From positions 4,718,910 through 4,782,909 of the forward strand of contig OZ020491.1 in NCBI GenBank assembly GCA_963971405.1: a stretch of DNA of 64,000 nucleotides, read 5' to 3'. The DNA is from Psococerastis gibbosa (taxonomy: Eukaryota > Arthropoda > Insecta > Psocodea > Psocidae). How positions within the stretch are numbered: the stretch's first letter is position 1; each line of letters starts with the position of its first letter. This document shows, piece after piece, positions 34,201-49,200 of this stretch. Under the pieces are notes generated by a model. That model saw only the letters and a program-made list of their open reading frames with translations. It searched no databases and was not told where the DNA came from. Made by a program: the position numbers and the translations under genes.

Positions 34201-37200
34201 GTCTGTCTGGCCCCATCTCGCCCTATTGGTTTTCACAGGGGCTGCGCCGGAGCGGAGTTGGTTCAGCACCGCCCACGTTCTCCATTTAAAGTGGATCCCG
34301 GTGGTGCTGACGGGCGCGGGTGGGTACCAGGTTGGAGGTTCCACGGTAACATGGCTGAGGAAACTTGGTACTTATCTCTGATAGTTGGCTTATGGTTAAC
34401 GGGTGCCTCGTAAGGCATATTATGGCTCCCACCGCTCCAGTTAATGTATCTTTATGGATGCAAGGCATAATAAAAATTGTGCAAAGAATATTTTTACAGT
34501 GTTGCACAGGATCAAAACATTCCATGTCCATACTTTTATCATTTTGCGTGGACTATACCTTAAAATTTTGCGTCAAATAGAATTTTTGGAAAAACTACAA
34601 AACCGAAAGGTAAAAACACCCGGTTATATGATGCAAGGAGTAGTCTTCTACAACTTAAATGAACCAAATTTTTAATAACTTGTTGAGTTAATGAAATAAA
34701 AATAAAAAGAATTTAATTTTGGGGTGCTAATTTTCTACGTAGGATATCCTCTTGACGCATTTTGCTTTCCTTTTAAATTCTATTTTTTTAATCGATTGTA
34801 TAGTATATGCATACATAATTTTTCAAGAAAAGTTATGAAATGTACTTGGTTGTAGAACTATGAATACTTCCTGGTAATCCGCAACAGCAGTTATCAGAAA
34901 AAGAAAAAGAAAATGGCGGGAAAAAATTAACAGGAAAAAATGATGATAATGGAAGGGTCGAAAATTTCAATCGTCATAACAATAAGAGAAACGATAAGAA
35001 AATGGATCTAATTATGAAAAAAATGATATAGTGGAATAGCCGCCTAAGGCACTATCATCACTAATTAGTACAATCTAAACTTCTAGATTCTAAGGAATTG
35101 CCTTGCTACACTGTACTCGTACATACAAGTTAACACGCAATATTTGTCCCAATGTGCTATCACTCTAAAATGTTGCCCCAAATACTCTTATCATTTGATT
35201 AATTGCAAAGATATAGTAAGTACATTCAATGTATCGGAAGCTCGATATCGTTAGATACCATTAAGATTGGCATAACAATAAAAAGATTACCTAAATTCAT
35301 TTATAATCTATCGCGGCTTTATTTACAATTTAAAAAAACACGTTGTAACTGTATGTCCGTCATAATTAGAAACACATTTTTTCACAGTTTACAGTACGTT
35401 TTTGCCTTAAGCCTTGTGACTTATCGTGGTCGCTAAGGCGGATATTACACTTGTCAATTTTTTTTCAATTTTGATAATGTCATTGACAGAAATATCGTCA
35501 ATGTTGCATTTACAATTTTACGCCGCATTCCACTTTTTTTTTTTTTCTATTTTATAAGTTTGCCCGCCGTTTTTTTTTTTTTAATTTTATAATCCACAAG
35601 AAATTTTATGATTTAAATTATAAAATAATTCCTTTGTTCTCAAGAAATTAATTACAATTATTTATCATCTTAACATTTTAGTTTGTTATTGTTTGCCAAA
35701 CATGATTTTACTCTATGATCATTGATCAATTTTAACATGCGGAAGTTAAAATGGACAATGACATAGAGTAAAGAAAAAAAATCTTATCAATTATTGACGG
35801 AATATTGACAAGTGGAATAACTATGTAAGCAAACGTGCATTGAAACATAAGGGGTCTTCACAGTCTTCGTGTTATCGAGTTATACCTAGTTAAGTGTGTT
35901 ATATCAAGGTAAGTTAACACACCGATAACCAGCTAATCAGCGTGCTATCCTAAGGCGCGGTTTCCACCGACCTCTAAGTGCAAAATACACATACGGTAAC
36001 GTGGTAGCAGATATCATTAATAAAGGCGGGGTTTCCATCGACCTCTCATTGCAGAATGCAAATGACATTGACGGAAATTTGAATTTTTCTTTTTATAGAA
36101 ATCTATTAAAATATTTGTACTTAACATATCCCATGAAACCATTTTTTAATTTTAGTTTGTTTGTTAGTGATTTTACTCTATGATCATTGATCAATTTTAA
36201 CTATAGCATAGAGTAAAACAAAAATTTCCGTCAATGTCATTTGCATTCCGCAATGAGAGGTCGGTGGAAACCCCGCCTTTATTAATGATATCTGCTACCA
36301 CGTCACCGTATGTGTATTTTACACTTTGAGGTCGGTGGAAACAGCGCCAAAACCCACTTCCAAGTTGGTTAACGTGTTATTTACCTTGCTATAGCTCAGG
36401 TTTGACTGCCGCCATATTTGTTTTTGTCGATTGATTTGAAACACACGTTTAAAATTTTGTAGTATTTAAATTTATTTGTATAATTTATTATCACAAGCAA
36501 TTACCGTAAATACTTAAAATTATAATAACCAAAATGAACAAAAAATATAAACAAATGCGGCACTAGAATAGAGTTCTGCCACTTTCTTTAAACCCGTGCC
36601 ACGAACGTCTGACTACCACGTTGTTTACTCTGTCGATATAGCATGATAACTCACTCTCGAGGTCCACTCACGATTGTGTGTTAACTTGAATAGCACATCT
36701 AACTCGATAACACGAACACTGTGCAATCAAATTTTTTCTAAAAATAGATTTCACTTCTCCGCAAGATTATTGTCTCTAGCCGGATTGCCCCCTATTAAAC
36801 AAACTCAATATTTGTAAGATCGCCCTAGGTAGACCTATAACGATTTTCCCTGCCCTAATAAATAAATAAATAAATAAATAATGTCTTGAAGGACTCTTTA
36901 TGAACCCAGGCTTACTAAGTGCCCATATTGTCCAATTTCGGACATTTTTGTATTCTTTCTGTATGAATTTATTATTTAGCCATTGGTAAACTGATATATA
37001 CGTCCTCGATGTCAACCTACCCCGGCTACAAGCGGTAATGGACAAGCTGACCTTTTCCGCAATGAAACAGGCGAAAGAATGACTTAACCCTGCCTTAAAA
37101 TTTAATAAGAAAAAAATAAAAATAAACGAACTGTTACAAACTAAACATAACGAACAATCTACTCGTATATCTACTCCACTAATTCAATTAAGGATTCCAC

Positions 37201-40200
37201 CCGTTCCCGTCTCATCAGCCATTCCCGGATGGATTTTGAAAACTTATTTATAGACAAAAGACCCAGGACAAATATCGTGTACGTTAAATAATTTTGGTGG
37301 TATACATAGGTAAGATTTTGTAAAAGTATTACTATGCCACTGGTGTCAAGCACCATCACCGCCATGCAAGTTCATAAAACTGCATAGTAATTAATAAGCA
37401 TGGTGCATTGATACAAGGTAATTTAACTCGGTTCACTTGATTGACTGACGTCCGACAATGGCAATGAGATACCCCGTGTCTCCACGGACAGACGGTCAAG
37501 CAAGCAAACAAACAGTAATGAAAACATAGTGAAAATGGCTGTGGGTAGCATGTCCCCGATTTTCAGAGAGCTGCTCAGCCCCATTATTAGAATATTGTCA
37601 GACTGAGATGCAATCAAGCCATTGTGACCGCTAGGTGAAGCAGAAATCGGGTGCACAGCGTTCAAAATGCTCATACTGCAGGTAACTGCAAGTTAACATT
37701 TCCAAAAAAGCACTGTGTTTTCGCAAGGTTTCAACTTTCGACGTCGATGGCAAGGTGATGGCATGCTTGTACTTGTGCGAGTCTCTATACGCCATGCGAT
37801 CGGAGACATATCGTAACTCATCATGGGTAGCCTACAGAGGCGACTGGAGAGGTCAATCGAACACATTCATTAAATTGTTCGTGTATACGATTAAACTTTT
37901 ATACAAAAGAATCACCATTTTTTATATTTAATTTTTTTTATTTTATATAAATTGGGGTACAGGTGTTACCTGTGTGCACTTAAGCCTATTGGCCTATTGT
38001 GCCCCCTACAACAAAGTATCTACATCACTTCTACATCACTTTCTCGAGGCCTATCTCCCTCACGAGAGCCAGGATCTTGAGGGGATTCAGAAGTGGTAGG
38101 TCTTTTACATGTAACTGCAAGCTTTCCGAGCATGCTGCTCTTCTTCGTGCGATTGCATCGCATCGCATCGCAGGTCCTCCGCACCTTCATTGCAGAATCT
38201 GCAAGACTATAGTTGTCTCCCTAAGAGACTCCAGATATTTAACCCCAGGACCAAAGACGCCAAGGCCTGTTCTTGGTTTGGTACTTCCTAGCCTAGAGCC
38301 ATCAGTATACCACTTGGTTGTGTGACTATTGAGAATTCCTGCTGATTCGCAGCATTCTTTCATTGTCCCTAATATAGGTTTCGAATTCCCTCCTAAAACA
38401 GTATTTTGGATGGATTCTATCGCTTGGCATATCCAGGCAGTGGTCAGACGTAGTCAGAGAGGCTGAGTCTCTCTTAATTGCCCTTCCACTCCTAGTAATG
38501 CCATTTCTGCTGAAGTTTCCACTGCAACATGGAGGGGTGGAGGGGTGGGAAGTCCAGTACTATCTCCATTGCTGCAGTGGGACAGGATTACATAGCCCCT
38601 GTAAAGCATCATGTTAGAGAATACGGGCTTCTGAATGTAGCCATAATTTGGATTATTCAGAGAAAAATTCTCATGTGGTTTGATTTTGCCATGTCCATGA
38701 AGCCATGACCAATGGTATGGTTACAGCAGGAAAAGACAGGCAGTAAGAATCACCATATCAGCAATGCAAGTTCACAAAACTACATAGTAATTAATTTGCA
38801 TGCCGCATTGATACAAGGTGATTTAACTCGGTTCGATTGATTGCCCCACGTCCGAAAATGGCAATGAGGTGTCTCGTTTCTGCACGGAAGGAAGGTCGAT
38901 CAAGCAAACAATCAATAAATGAAAACACTATGAACATAGGTAGCACCTATGTCCCCGATTTGCGGAGAGCCCCTCAGCCCCATTATAAGACTATTGTCAA
39001 AGTGAGATGCAATCAAGCCATTTGTGACCACTAGGTGAAGCAGAAATCGGGTGCACAGTGTTCAAAATTCTCAACTGCGTTTTCGCTAAGCCAATGGTTT
39101 TAACTTTCAGCTTCGATGGCAAGGTGGTAGCGTGCTTGTACTTGTTCGGGTCTCTACACGCCATGCGATCGGAGACGTGTAGTAACCCATCACCGGTACA
39201 GGGGTACTAACCTACAGAAGCGACTGAAGAGGTAAATCGGATGCAGTCATTTAATTGTTCGTATGCTATTAACATTTTATAAAAAAAGCACCATATCCGC
39301 GATGCAAGTTCACAAAACTACATAGTAATTAATATGCATGCTGCATTGATACAAGGTCATTTAACTCGGTTCGATTGATTGCTCGACGTCCGAAAATGGC
39401 AATGAGGTGCCTCGTTTCTGCGCTGAAGGAAGGTCGATCAAGCAAACAATCAATAAATGAAAACACTGTAAACATATGTAGCACCTATGTCCCCAATTTG
39501 CGGAGAGCCTCTCAGTCCCATTATGAGAAAATTGCCAATGTGAGATGCAATGAACAAAAATTGTTCTTTTTAGGCCTGCAAGCCAAAAAAAAAATTCGCA
39601 TGACAAATATGCAAATTCTTGAATCGCCTTGAGCGGCCAAGCCGAGTGTCAATAAAGTAACCGCTATTTTTCCTCTGTCTTACATAGTTTAAAACACTCA
39701 AGGGCTCGTGCTCACCTTCAAGCATGAGCTGGTCATCAACAGCGACAGGCTCCGACATCTCCATTGGTAACTCATCGTCATACTCGTAACCATCCTCAGT
39801 TGAGTCGACTGTCGGCAACCACCGTCCCGAACTACTACTCGTCGCCCGGCTATCCTCCGAAATCGACTTGATCCCACTACTGGTCGACCCCCCCAGACGG
39901 GGCCCATGCCCAGCATGCGACTGAAAAGTCCCGCCCTCGGGTGGCGGATGCGCGTGCGACTGGTACGTTTCCACCGACAACGACTGCTTCGAGTTCCAGA
40001 CACCCTCGAACGAGAATCCACTCACGTCCGTGGAACACCTCGTGATCTTACTGGAAGCTTTACTTAAGTTAGGAGACCTGTGGCTGGCAAACACGTCGGC
40101 CACCTCGTCTTCTTCAGCCTCGCGGGCCGCGCGTGCCGTCAACTCCTCGCGGATCTCACGAAGACCGCGTAGGACCTCGTCCGGACTGCCATAGTGGTCG

Positions 40201-43200
40201 ACGTAGTGGTCCCAGGACAGGCTTCTTTCATTCGAGAAGACGCTCCGCAGCGACTGTTTTAAGGGAAACTTGTTATGGCGACTGACTTCAGAGACAGAGT
40301 GGCCAGTTATTATTCCACTCAACTGTATTTATTTATTCTTTCCTGACAATTCGTGATCATGCACTTATTGCTCTAACACCCGGGCTCCAATCCGGGGACA
40401 ACACGAATTTAACGCGATTCCTGCTTACCTGTGACCCTAAACGAATATTCGCAGAATTTCAGAGCGCCTGAGGGGGGGGGGGATTAAATACGCCACTGAG
40501 TTTGGTGCACACGGAAGCGGCAGCTTTATTAATAATACTATAGTGCGGGCAACCAGCACAGCTGACATTACTTGCCTACGAGACCAGCGGGTCTGTACTC
40601 CAGTCTTAGTCTTAGTCAGCTTCATGGATGGATACAGGGGCAGCTGCCCCCCCCCCCCCAAAAAAAATAGTAATCTGTTGTAAGTTAATTTATTAGGCTG
40701 TTATTTAATCGATACTACATACTGTATGTTTGTTCTATATTGACCCGCAACTACCCCCCAATAGGCTGGATCGACCCCGGGTCAGCTTAGGATATCGAAA
40801 ATACGATGGGGACATCTACTCATCATCAGTAGCCACAACAAGTGTCCTTACATCAAGCTCATGCAGGGAATTCTGTCTTCGCAGAGTCTTGCCGACGTCC
40901 TCGACCGAGTTCTGGCGCACGAGGGTCTTCCCCGGCAGTGGCTCCGACACTGGCTCTTCATCCCCGTCCTCGTCAATCCATTGGATGTCTTCTACGCGGC
41001 TGCAGCCCTCCCTGCTGCCGATCATGAAGAACGCTGGACCATCGCGGCGTAGCAGCTCCAGCAGCAGCAGTCCTACTGGTGGGCTACACTACAGGTTTTT
41101 CTTCTGGCACTATCAGGGCATTAAGTCACTTGGCCTGGGTTTTTATTCTTTATTTAATTTAAAGCTAGAATATGTAAAAATTTGATGAATCTATTGTATC
41201 CGATATAAATATATGCTGCATCAGCAGGTAGCTATAAAAGGCACTTGGGCTCATCTAACAAAAGACACGTTTCAAAGATTAACACCACAGAAAACGACTG
41301 CACCATAAATCAACATCGCAAATATATGTAACAGCAAAGGCTTTCACGACCGGAGTCGAATGAAGAACTAGCAGAATCCGGGCCGTGGTCGAAATGAACT
41401 TCCAATGGAAGTTCGCTTTCATTTCGGTTGGTTCTTCAATCGCAAATATATGCTCAGGAAATTTATTCACGGTCAAAATATTGACCACAAATAGAGGTGT
41501 CAATGAGCCTCTTCGGTATAGGAAAATGCTTGCATCAAACCAATCAGATCAAGATAACAGATAGAATAGGACAGGGCAGAAGAAGAACATTCTGGTTGAA
41601 AACCCAGCGGTAGTGGTTTGGCAAGAGCACGACTTCCCTTTTCAGAGCAGCAATCTCCCCTTCACCAGAAGAGGCATATGAAGAGGAGCATAAGAAACTT
41701 TCATCAGTTCCGTATTTTCAACAAAGCGAAGAATACAACATTATATAAGAGAAAAATTATAGGAAAAGAAAAATTTCGTACGTGGAAGTGATAGAACGGA
41801 AGAAAATTTAGCCTATTCGTGACACAAGATGTGAGAGACTCCTCTATAAATTATGCAAAAATAATAGCAATCTCATCCTACGAGAGGCAGGGTATTGTTA
41901 GAAAATTGATTCCCATATGCATAACCAAGGTATCACGTTCATACCGTACTACAGAGCTCTTAAGCTATTGATAATACCTGCGGAGAAACGTACCTGATTC
42001 CCATCGGGACCTGTCGATGAGAAAAGGTCTTCGGGGGTTTAGAAAGGTGTCACGCGCTCAACTAGGTCAGACATTGTGCGGTAATCCTCTAGTTAAGGTA
42101 ACTTTCAGTAACCGTCAGTTACTTAAGGCGATTGATTGAAAAGTATCATTAAAGTCAGAATTTCTGACTTTCCTGTCAGCCTGGCGGGGGGAGTGAGCCT
42201 GTTTACTTGAGGCCCCCTAAGGGCAGACTCATTCAGGAGAAGGGTAGTTGACTGGATGGACCTCCTGAGGGTCTACTATGCTGTTTGGTAATAACTCAAC
42301 CTGTGATTAAAAATCTAAACAAGATGGGTTCAACAGCTGCTAAGTTGAAAAGACAAAATATATAATAAGAATTGGTACCACACTGTCACAGCCACAGACA
42401 ACATTTCGTTCGGTTGGATTACCATCTGCCGCGACGTTCCGTGTCATTAGACTCTGTGAACTTGACAGTCAACGTCTGCTGCCACGGGTCATAATTACTA
42501 AAACTATCTGATTACGGCAGGTGCATGTAGCCAACCACGCGACACCATGTGCCTGCACTTTGAAATCTGGTACCTATCATGTGATGTGGTAGTTAATAAT
42601 TTTAGAACATATTCCTAACGAGAATGGAAGTATAGGGCTGCATACGGGACGAAAAAGCGGTTTTTGAGCGAGATGGGACAAGGGACGAAACGTTCCTTGA
42701 CTTCAGTCCCACGGGACGCCACGTCGTCCTAACTAGGGGAAAATAAATACGATTCCGACGTTTTTTCTTGTTTTCTTAAAAATAAAAAGACTGGATACTC
42801 TATAGCGTAGCACCCACCAACAGTATCTTTCTTACAGTAAGTGGTATCCAAAGGATATACTGCACACAGTTGTAGTGTAAATAAATAAATAAGGACTTTT
42901 TGTTGTTTCTATTACTAAGCCAACCTAGCGGAGTTAGGGCTATAAAGCCCTCTCTTACACTCTACTAGGAAGGCCCGGGATCACCTGCTATACATGCCCT
43001 CCGAAGCAGGGCCAGAAAATGTAGCTAGTGTGGGACTCGAACCAACAACCTTTCGGGTGAAAGTCAGAGTTCGTACCACTACGCTACATGTTGTAAATAA
43101 TTTATTTAGATTCTATCGTTTTCTAATCCAAGGCGATAGTAAAACTACGTTGAAGAGAGTCACACGCCACAGCCGAAAAATCACGGTAAGTTGACTGAGA

Positions 43201-46200
43201 CACATAAATGTTAGCTCGCATCGCATATACAGTATATCATTTGCAAGATGACATGTACAGTCAACTCAGTCAACTAGTGATTTTTATGCTGTGACTTATG
43301 ATTAAACTCACCGTAGTTTTACAATAGTATCCATTGAATTCCGCTAACAATAGGAAACTTTACGTCTTCCTCTTCCCTGAAGAAGTAAGGAACCCCTACA
43401 AGTGGTGGAAACCAAACTTCGTAAATTATTAACAATTTGTATTTGAATTGAAGTATACAGATAAATACACCGTGAGAATCAGACTTATACTTCTTTAAGC
43501 GCTCAAGGTCAACGCGTCCAGGATTATGGCAACTTTCTTTAATGAGAACTTACCTGTATAGTACAATGCTACGGTATAGTTCTTCCGGGTTGAAAAATGA
43601 GTAAATTGGCCACGATTTTCTTCTAAATTGAACTGAACAGAAAATTGCTCAAGAAAGGCTTCTTTTGGGATTTTAGAGTGAATAACCTAAACTGTCGAAT
43701 ATTTAATGTGAAACATTAATTGTACATTGTAAATAGGTTAGCTGGGGCTAAAGCTCGCATAATATAAAGACGTTTTTCATTTCATTTCTGTCGACCAGGG
43801 TCCAAGCATTAGGCCCGGTTCACACGGACGATTTCAACGCTAGTGATCCCATAAGAAATTGGAAATGAGAAAAGGGAGCAAATGAAAAGGTTAATCGCAT
43901 ACAAACAATGTAATGAATGTATCCGACTGACCTCTCCAGACATCGAGGGTTCGAATCCCGCCAAGTCCAGATTTTTTAAATCCTCTCTAATGTATATTGA
44001 AGCTTATGTTTGATGAAGCAGTAGAATTCGTGCTGATTGGCAGAATTCTACTCCTTCACCATCTCTCCGGCCGTGAAAGTGGCTGTAATTAATTACTAGG
44101 CTCGTGGGTTCGAATCCCGCCAAATCAATATTTTTCTGAAACTTCTATAGTATATAGTATAAGCCTATGTTTGATTCGAACTGAAGATGGCCCCTAAGAA
44201 ACAACCGAGTACCCTGTACCGCAGTGACCAAGGACGCCATTACAAAACAAAACTCATTTACTACGGTCACATGAACCAGCGGTAACCTCAAACCTAGTAG
44301 TTCATTTCATAAACTGCTACAAGCTAACAAGAATACAGGTTTTCCATACTAGAGGTATTCTTTTTCTTTCTTTCTTTCCCTTGTCCAGTATTCCCTGGAC
44401 AAGGAGCATATATTATAAAAATATACAATACATAATAATACCATCCCGCATCCCCAAGCTAGCGCTTATTTGGGACAAAAGACTCATACAGTGCTGCTAA
44501 ACAAGGCTTAATCATTTATTTATAATATTTATTTTATTTTTACTTGTTATTTTAATGTCCGTTTTTATTATTATTAACTCCCATTGACCAGCCATCTTTT
44601 TATACCCGCTTTTAACTCACCCACCTGTTTAAATTTTTGCTTTCCAATTTATACATAGTATAAGGAAAGCTTTGTGACGGTCGAAATTTTCGATTCCGAG
44701 ATTTCAACGGATTTACACGTTTTGAGGTACCAGGAACCCAAAAAAGTGTTTTTTACGAAATGTCTGTCTGTCTGTGCGTCGATTTCCGGGCAAACTACTC
44801 GGTCGATCTTGATGAAATTCGGCATGTAGGTTCACAAAAATCATACCTCGGAACAATTTTTTTTTTTTGTGGCTAACTTAATTTGGGGGGGTTTTATTGT
44901 CAAAAAACTCCAAAAAAACGTCTAAAAAAATTATTTCTCAAAAATGGCTCAAACGATTTCTTTTGAATTCACATATATTGTATTCGTTATTAATATTAAC
45001 GAAATGGGGTCGCTTGCCCCTTGATAGGTTGCTTCTGGGGGTAAAAAAATAAAAATAACAAAATATTAATGATAAATGACTAAAAAATAATTTTTCTGCG
45101 AAACCTTTCTATCGATGATTTCTACCTTCAGGCATGTTTTAGGTGTTAAATTGAGTAACGAAACCGGACAGGTTGCTTTCCCAGAAAAGTATTTGGTTTT
45201 GTAAAAAAAAATGTTTTTTTGAAAAAATGATAGAAAATTCACGCTCAAATGCATTGCGTGCCCTGCCAGTATTGCTGTGTGGTAATGTGTTGGTCTGACC
45301 TATCTAGAATTTACCTCACCTCCAGTGACGTCAGGTGGAAACCCCCCCCCCCCCCCCCCCCCGAGATATCGGAAAAATTTAACCATAGGAAAATTATTTA
45401 CCATGAAATTACTCATTTTCTCTATCAACTAATTTTGATAAATTGGAAAGCATGTTCGAGTAAACTCGGACCGGTTCTTTCATTTGTGGAGGAAGTTCAA
45501 TAAATATCATTGGTATAAGTACTTTGTTTCATCTCTCTCCGTATTTTATTCACTAATAATAATAATAATAATAATAATAAGGGCATTTTTCAGCATGCTA
45601 AAATTTAAAATCGAAAATTATATCTCAAAAAATGTAAATAAATAATTAATATATGTATATAGATTTATATACAAATAATAGTAAATGATTATTAATATAT
45701 CTATATATATCTAAATAGGTATCCGCTGATTGACTAGTTTAAAAACATACATTAAAATGAAAATGATCGCGGCCGCTAAGTTTTTTACACAAATTTACGT
45801 TTACATTTACGATGGATTTAGTGAAATTTCCGTGCCGTGCTAAATAATTTTACATTGATATAATTTAAATGGGAGTCTTGATTTAACATATTTATCCCGG
45901 CTTAGCATGTTAAATACCGGATAGCTAGTACCACTAATATCAAACCGGGTAAGGACCTTTGCAGTTGGTTAATTTTTAAATGGAGCCAAAAAACTTAAAC
46001 TAACTGCCATTACTTCTAAACCCCATCTTTGAACTAGTTTCACGCTGTACTTAGCATCTGCGGGCCTACTATGCCGTTTAGTAATAACCAATTGTTGGGG
46101 TTAAAAATTTTAACAAACAATTTTGAATAGCACTTTCCATTCTATAAGTGTCTTGTTTACACTTTTAATCCCAGGTTAAGATTAAAAATAATCGCCATAG

Positions 46201-49200
46201 TAGGCCCGCTGATAATAAAGTCTTAGGTGCCCATTCCATTGACAGGCTAGGGCTATTTCCAAAAACGGTGACGTGGTAGCAGACATTCAAGACTTAGGTG
46301 GCGATTCCACCGATCTCGCATTGCAGAATTGACGGAAATGTTTATTTTCCTCTATGCCATAGTTAAAATTGATCAATGATCATACAGTAAAATCACAAAC
46401 AAACAAACTAAAATTAAAAAATGGCGTCATGGTATATGTTAAGTGCAAACATTTTAATAGATTTCTATAAAAAGAAAAATTCTAATTTCCGTCAATGTCA
46501 TTTGCATTCTGCAATGCGAGATCGGTGGAAACGCAACCTTAGTCTTGAATGTCTGCTACCACGTCACTGTTTTTGGAAATAGCCCTAGCCGGTCAATGGA
46601 ATGGGCGCCTAATGATAGAATCCATCGGTGTCAAAAACTAAAATTCTAACATTTGTGGACTTTGCTCGGTACCGCCCACTTGTTTGTAAGTTATTGTTTC
46701 CCCACACAGTTGGGGGTTATCTTACAATATAGGCATATAGCCTTATGTTAGCAAGGTCAATAAATAAAAAACAATAGTGCACGCTACACCAACCAACCCC
46801 ATTAAAAATTACAGCATTGCAACACATAAACATACAACGCGTAAGCCCCAAAGGGCGTTGCGTTATGATTATTAAAAAATTAAATAAAAAAATAAAATAC
46901 AATAACCGCAAAATATGTACGAGAACTGAACCTCAATAAAACTGTTCAGCGCATGTGATTCGAACTCGTGACAGTACCGACAAGGACCTACTGAGGACCG
47001 CAGGGGCCAAGGCCTCCATTACCAGGTACCAGGTACATTTACTACGGTCACATGAACTGATCGTAACCTCACGGCTCAAACACCGTACTAATCCTACGCC
47101 ACGGCGCCCTAATGGGGCTAAATGATTAGTTTATAAACTCATTGTGAATAAAAATAACTTGGTAAACACAACCGGTTTCGGCTCACGCCATCGTCAGGTC
47201 ATATTAAGTTAGTTTATAAACTATCTATTTAGCAACGATGATGGTACGCCCTTCTGATATTTCTAGCGAACTCCATAATATCATACACCGACCAAAATAA
47301 TACCAGGCCTAATAGTGTAGGCTGATACCCAACGTGTAGGATGTTATTACGGCGATTGCAAAATAACGATGAAGAACCGGTCCGAGTTTACTCGAACATG
47401 CTTTCCAATTTATCAAAATTAGTAGATAGAGAAAATGAGTAATTTCATGGTAAATAATTTTCCTATGGTTAAATTTCCGATGTCTCGGGGGGGGGGGGGG
47501 GGGATGGAGGAGGTTGTCCATCTAACGTCACTGGAGGTGAGGTAAACTCTATATAGGTCAGACCAAAACATTACCACCAGCACTCCATGCATTTAAGCGT
47601 GAATTTTTTTCATTTTTTCAAAAAAACATTTTTTGCACAAAAAAAATAGTGTTTTGGGCAAGTAACCTGTCCGGTTTCATTACTCAATTTAACACCTAAA
47701 ACATGTCTGAAGTTAGAAATCATCGATAGAAAGGTTTCGCAGAAAAATTATTTTTTTTTAGTTATTTTTCATGAAAATTGAGTTATTTTTATTTTTTTTA
47801 CCCCCAGAAGCAAACTATCAAGGGGCAAGCGACCCCCCGCATTTTGTCAGCCCTAATAACAACTACAATATATGTGAATTTAAAATAAATCGTTGGAGCC
47901 GTTTTTGAGAAATAATATTTTTAGACGTTTTTTTTAGTTTTTTGAAAATAAAACCCACCCAAATTGAGTTAGCCCAAAATAAAAATAAATGGTCCCGAGG
48001 TATGATTTTTGTGAACTTACATGCCGAATTTCATCGAAATCGACCGAGTAGTTTGCCCGGAAATCGATGAACAGACAGAAAGAGCGACAGACAGACAGAC
48101 AGACATTTCGTAAAAACCACTTTTTTGGGTTCCTGGGACCTCAAAACGTGTAAATGCGTTGAAATCTCGGAATCAAAAATTTCGACCATCACAAAGCTTT
48201 CCTTACACTACGTATAAATTGGAAAGCAAAAACCTTTTAACAGGCTAGACTTCTTTCTAACTTCGTCTGTTTGGCATTGCAACTATGGTATATTAATCAA
48301 ACCATGTGAGCAGACTCATAAAATTACAATACGATAGGCCTACCATAAAACTAAAATATTTCAATGTCCGAGCACCCCAAATATTTGTGCCAATTAGTCT
48401 GAGTGATACGAATGGTTTTAACATAAATGTAATATGCATTTTAGATCGACAAGGACACCCTGCTACGAAACCAACGGCAAGGCGAGGCTACAAGATTTTA
48501 AAGGGAACAATTGCGGCAAGATAGCAAGCATCTGACACAGGGTCAACACGCACGAGAGTCTCTACTAGCTATAGTAACAAACAGAGGCGGGCACAGCGAC
48601 CGGCACTGAGGGCAATTGCCCCCCCCCCCTTTGGCCAGCAGTTATATTTTTTGCCTCTAAAATCTAAGAGTTACTGCACTCAAAATGCGCAAAACCTCAC
48701 TATTTCAGCCCTATTTTTCCAAACATTTCTCCCGGGGGAGACGTCCGAGCCCCCCTTGTCCACAATTATATTGATTCTATGTAATATATAAGCCGTATTG
48801 CTTTCAAAATGCGTAAAACCTCACCATTTCAGCCCTATTTTTCAAAAAATATCTCCCGGGTGAGACCCCCGGGCCCCCCGAGTCCATAATTATATTGATT
48901 CTTTGTAGTATTTAAGCCTTTTTGCTCTCAAAATGCACAAAACCTCACTACTTCAGCCCTATTTTTCAAAAAATTTCTCCCGGGGGAGACCTCCGAGCCC
49001 CCCGTGTCCACAATTATATTTAATCTTTGTAATATATAAGCCGTATTGCTCTCAAAATGCGTAAAACCTCACCATTTCAGCCCCCTGGCTCCTGAGCATC
49101 TTTTCTGAAAGTGGGTGGTGAGGCGCCAAATTATACACCCTTGAAAACCTTTCGTTATACGCCACTGAAAAGTGCCTCCCCCTTTTATGAGGTCTGGGAC

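Larger units (their letters stand above)
44636..48228. repeat. Large inverted repeat, ~850-bp arms around 1.9 kb
   Basis: 44636-45482 and 47373-48228 are inverted copies along their length. Shared landmarks from the outside in: GCTTTCCAATTTATAC, AGGAAAGCTTTGTGA, CATTTCGTAAAAACACTTTT (with small differences), TTTCCGGGCAAACTACTCGG, GGCATGTA.GTTCACAAAAA, ACCCCCAGAAGC, CCTGTCCGGTTTC, TCACTGGAGGTGAGG, a poly-C/poly-G tract, and AAACTCGGACCGGTTCTT. No coding frame remains in the arms. A diverged single arm is at 15345-15540. Confidence 0.85.

Noticed and set aside
48660-49085. CRISPR-like repeat array
   Set aside because: Units are long, contiguous and without spacers, in a eukaryotic genome; it is a minisatellite.
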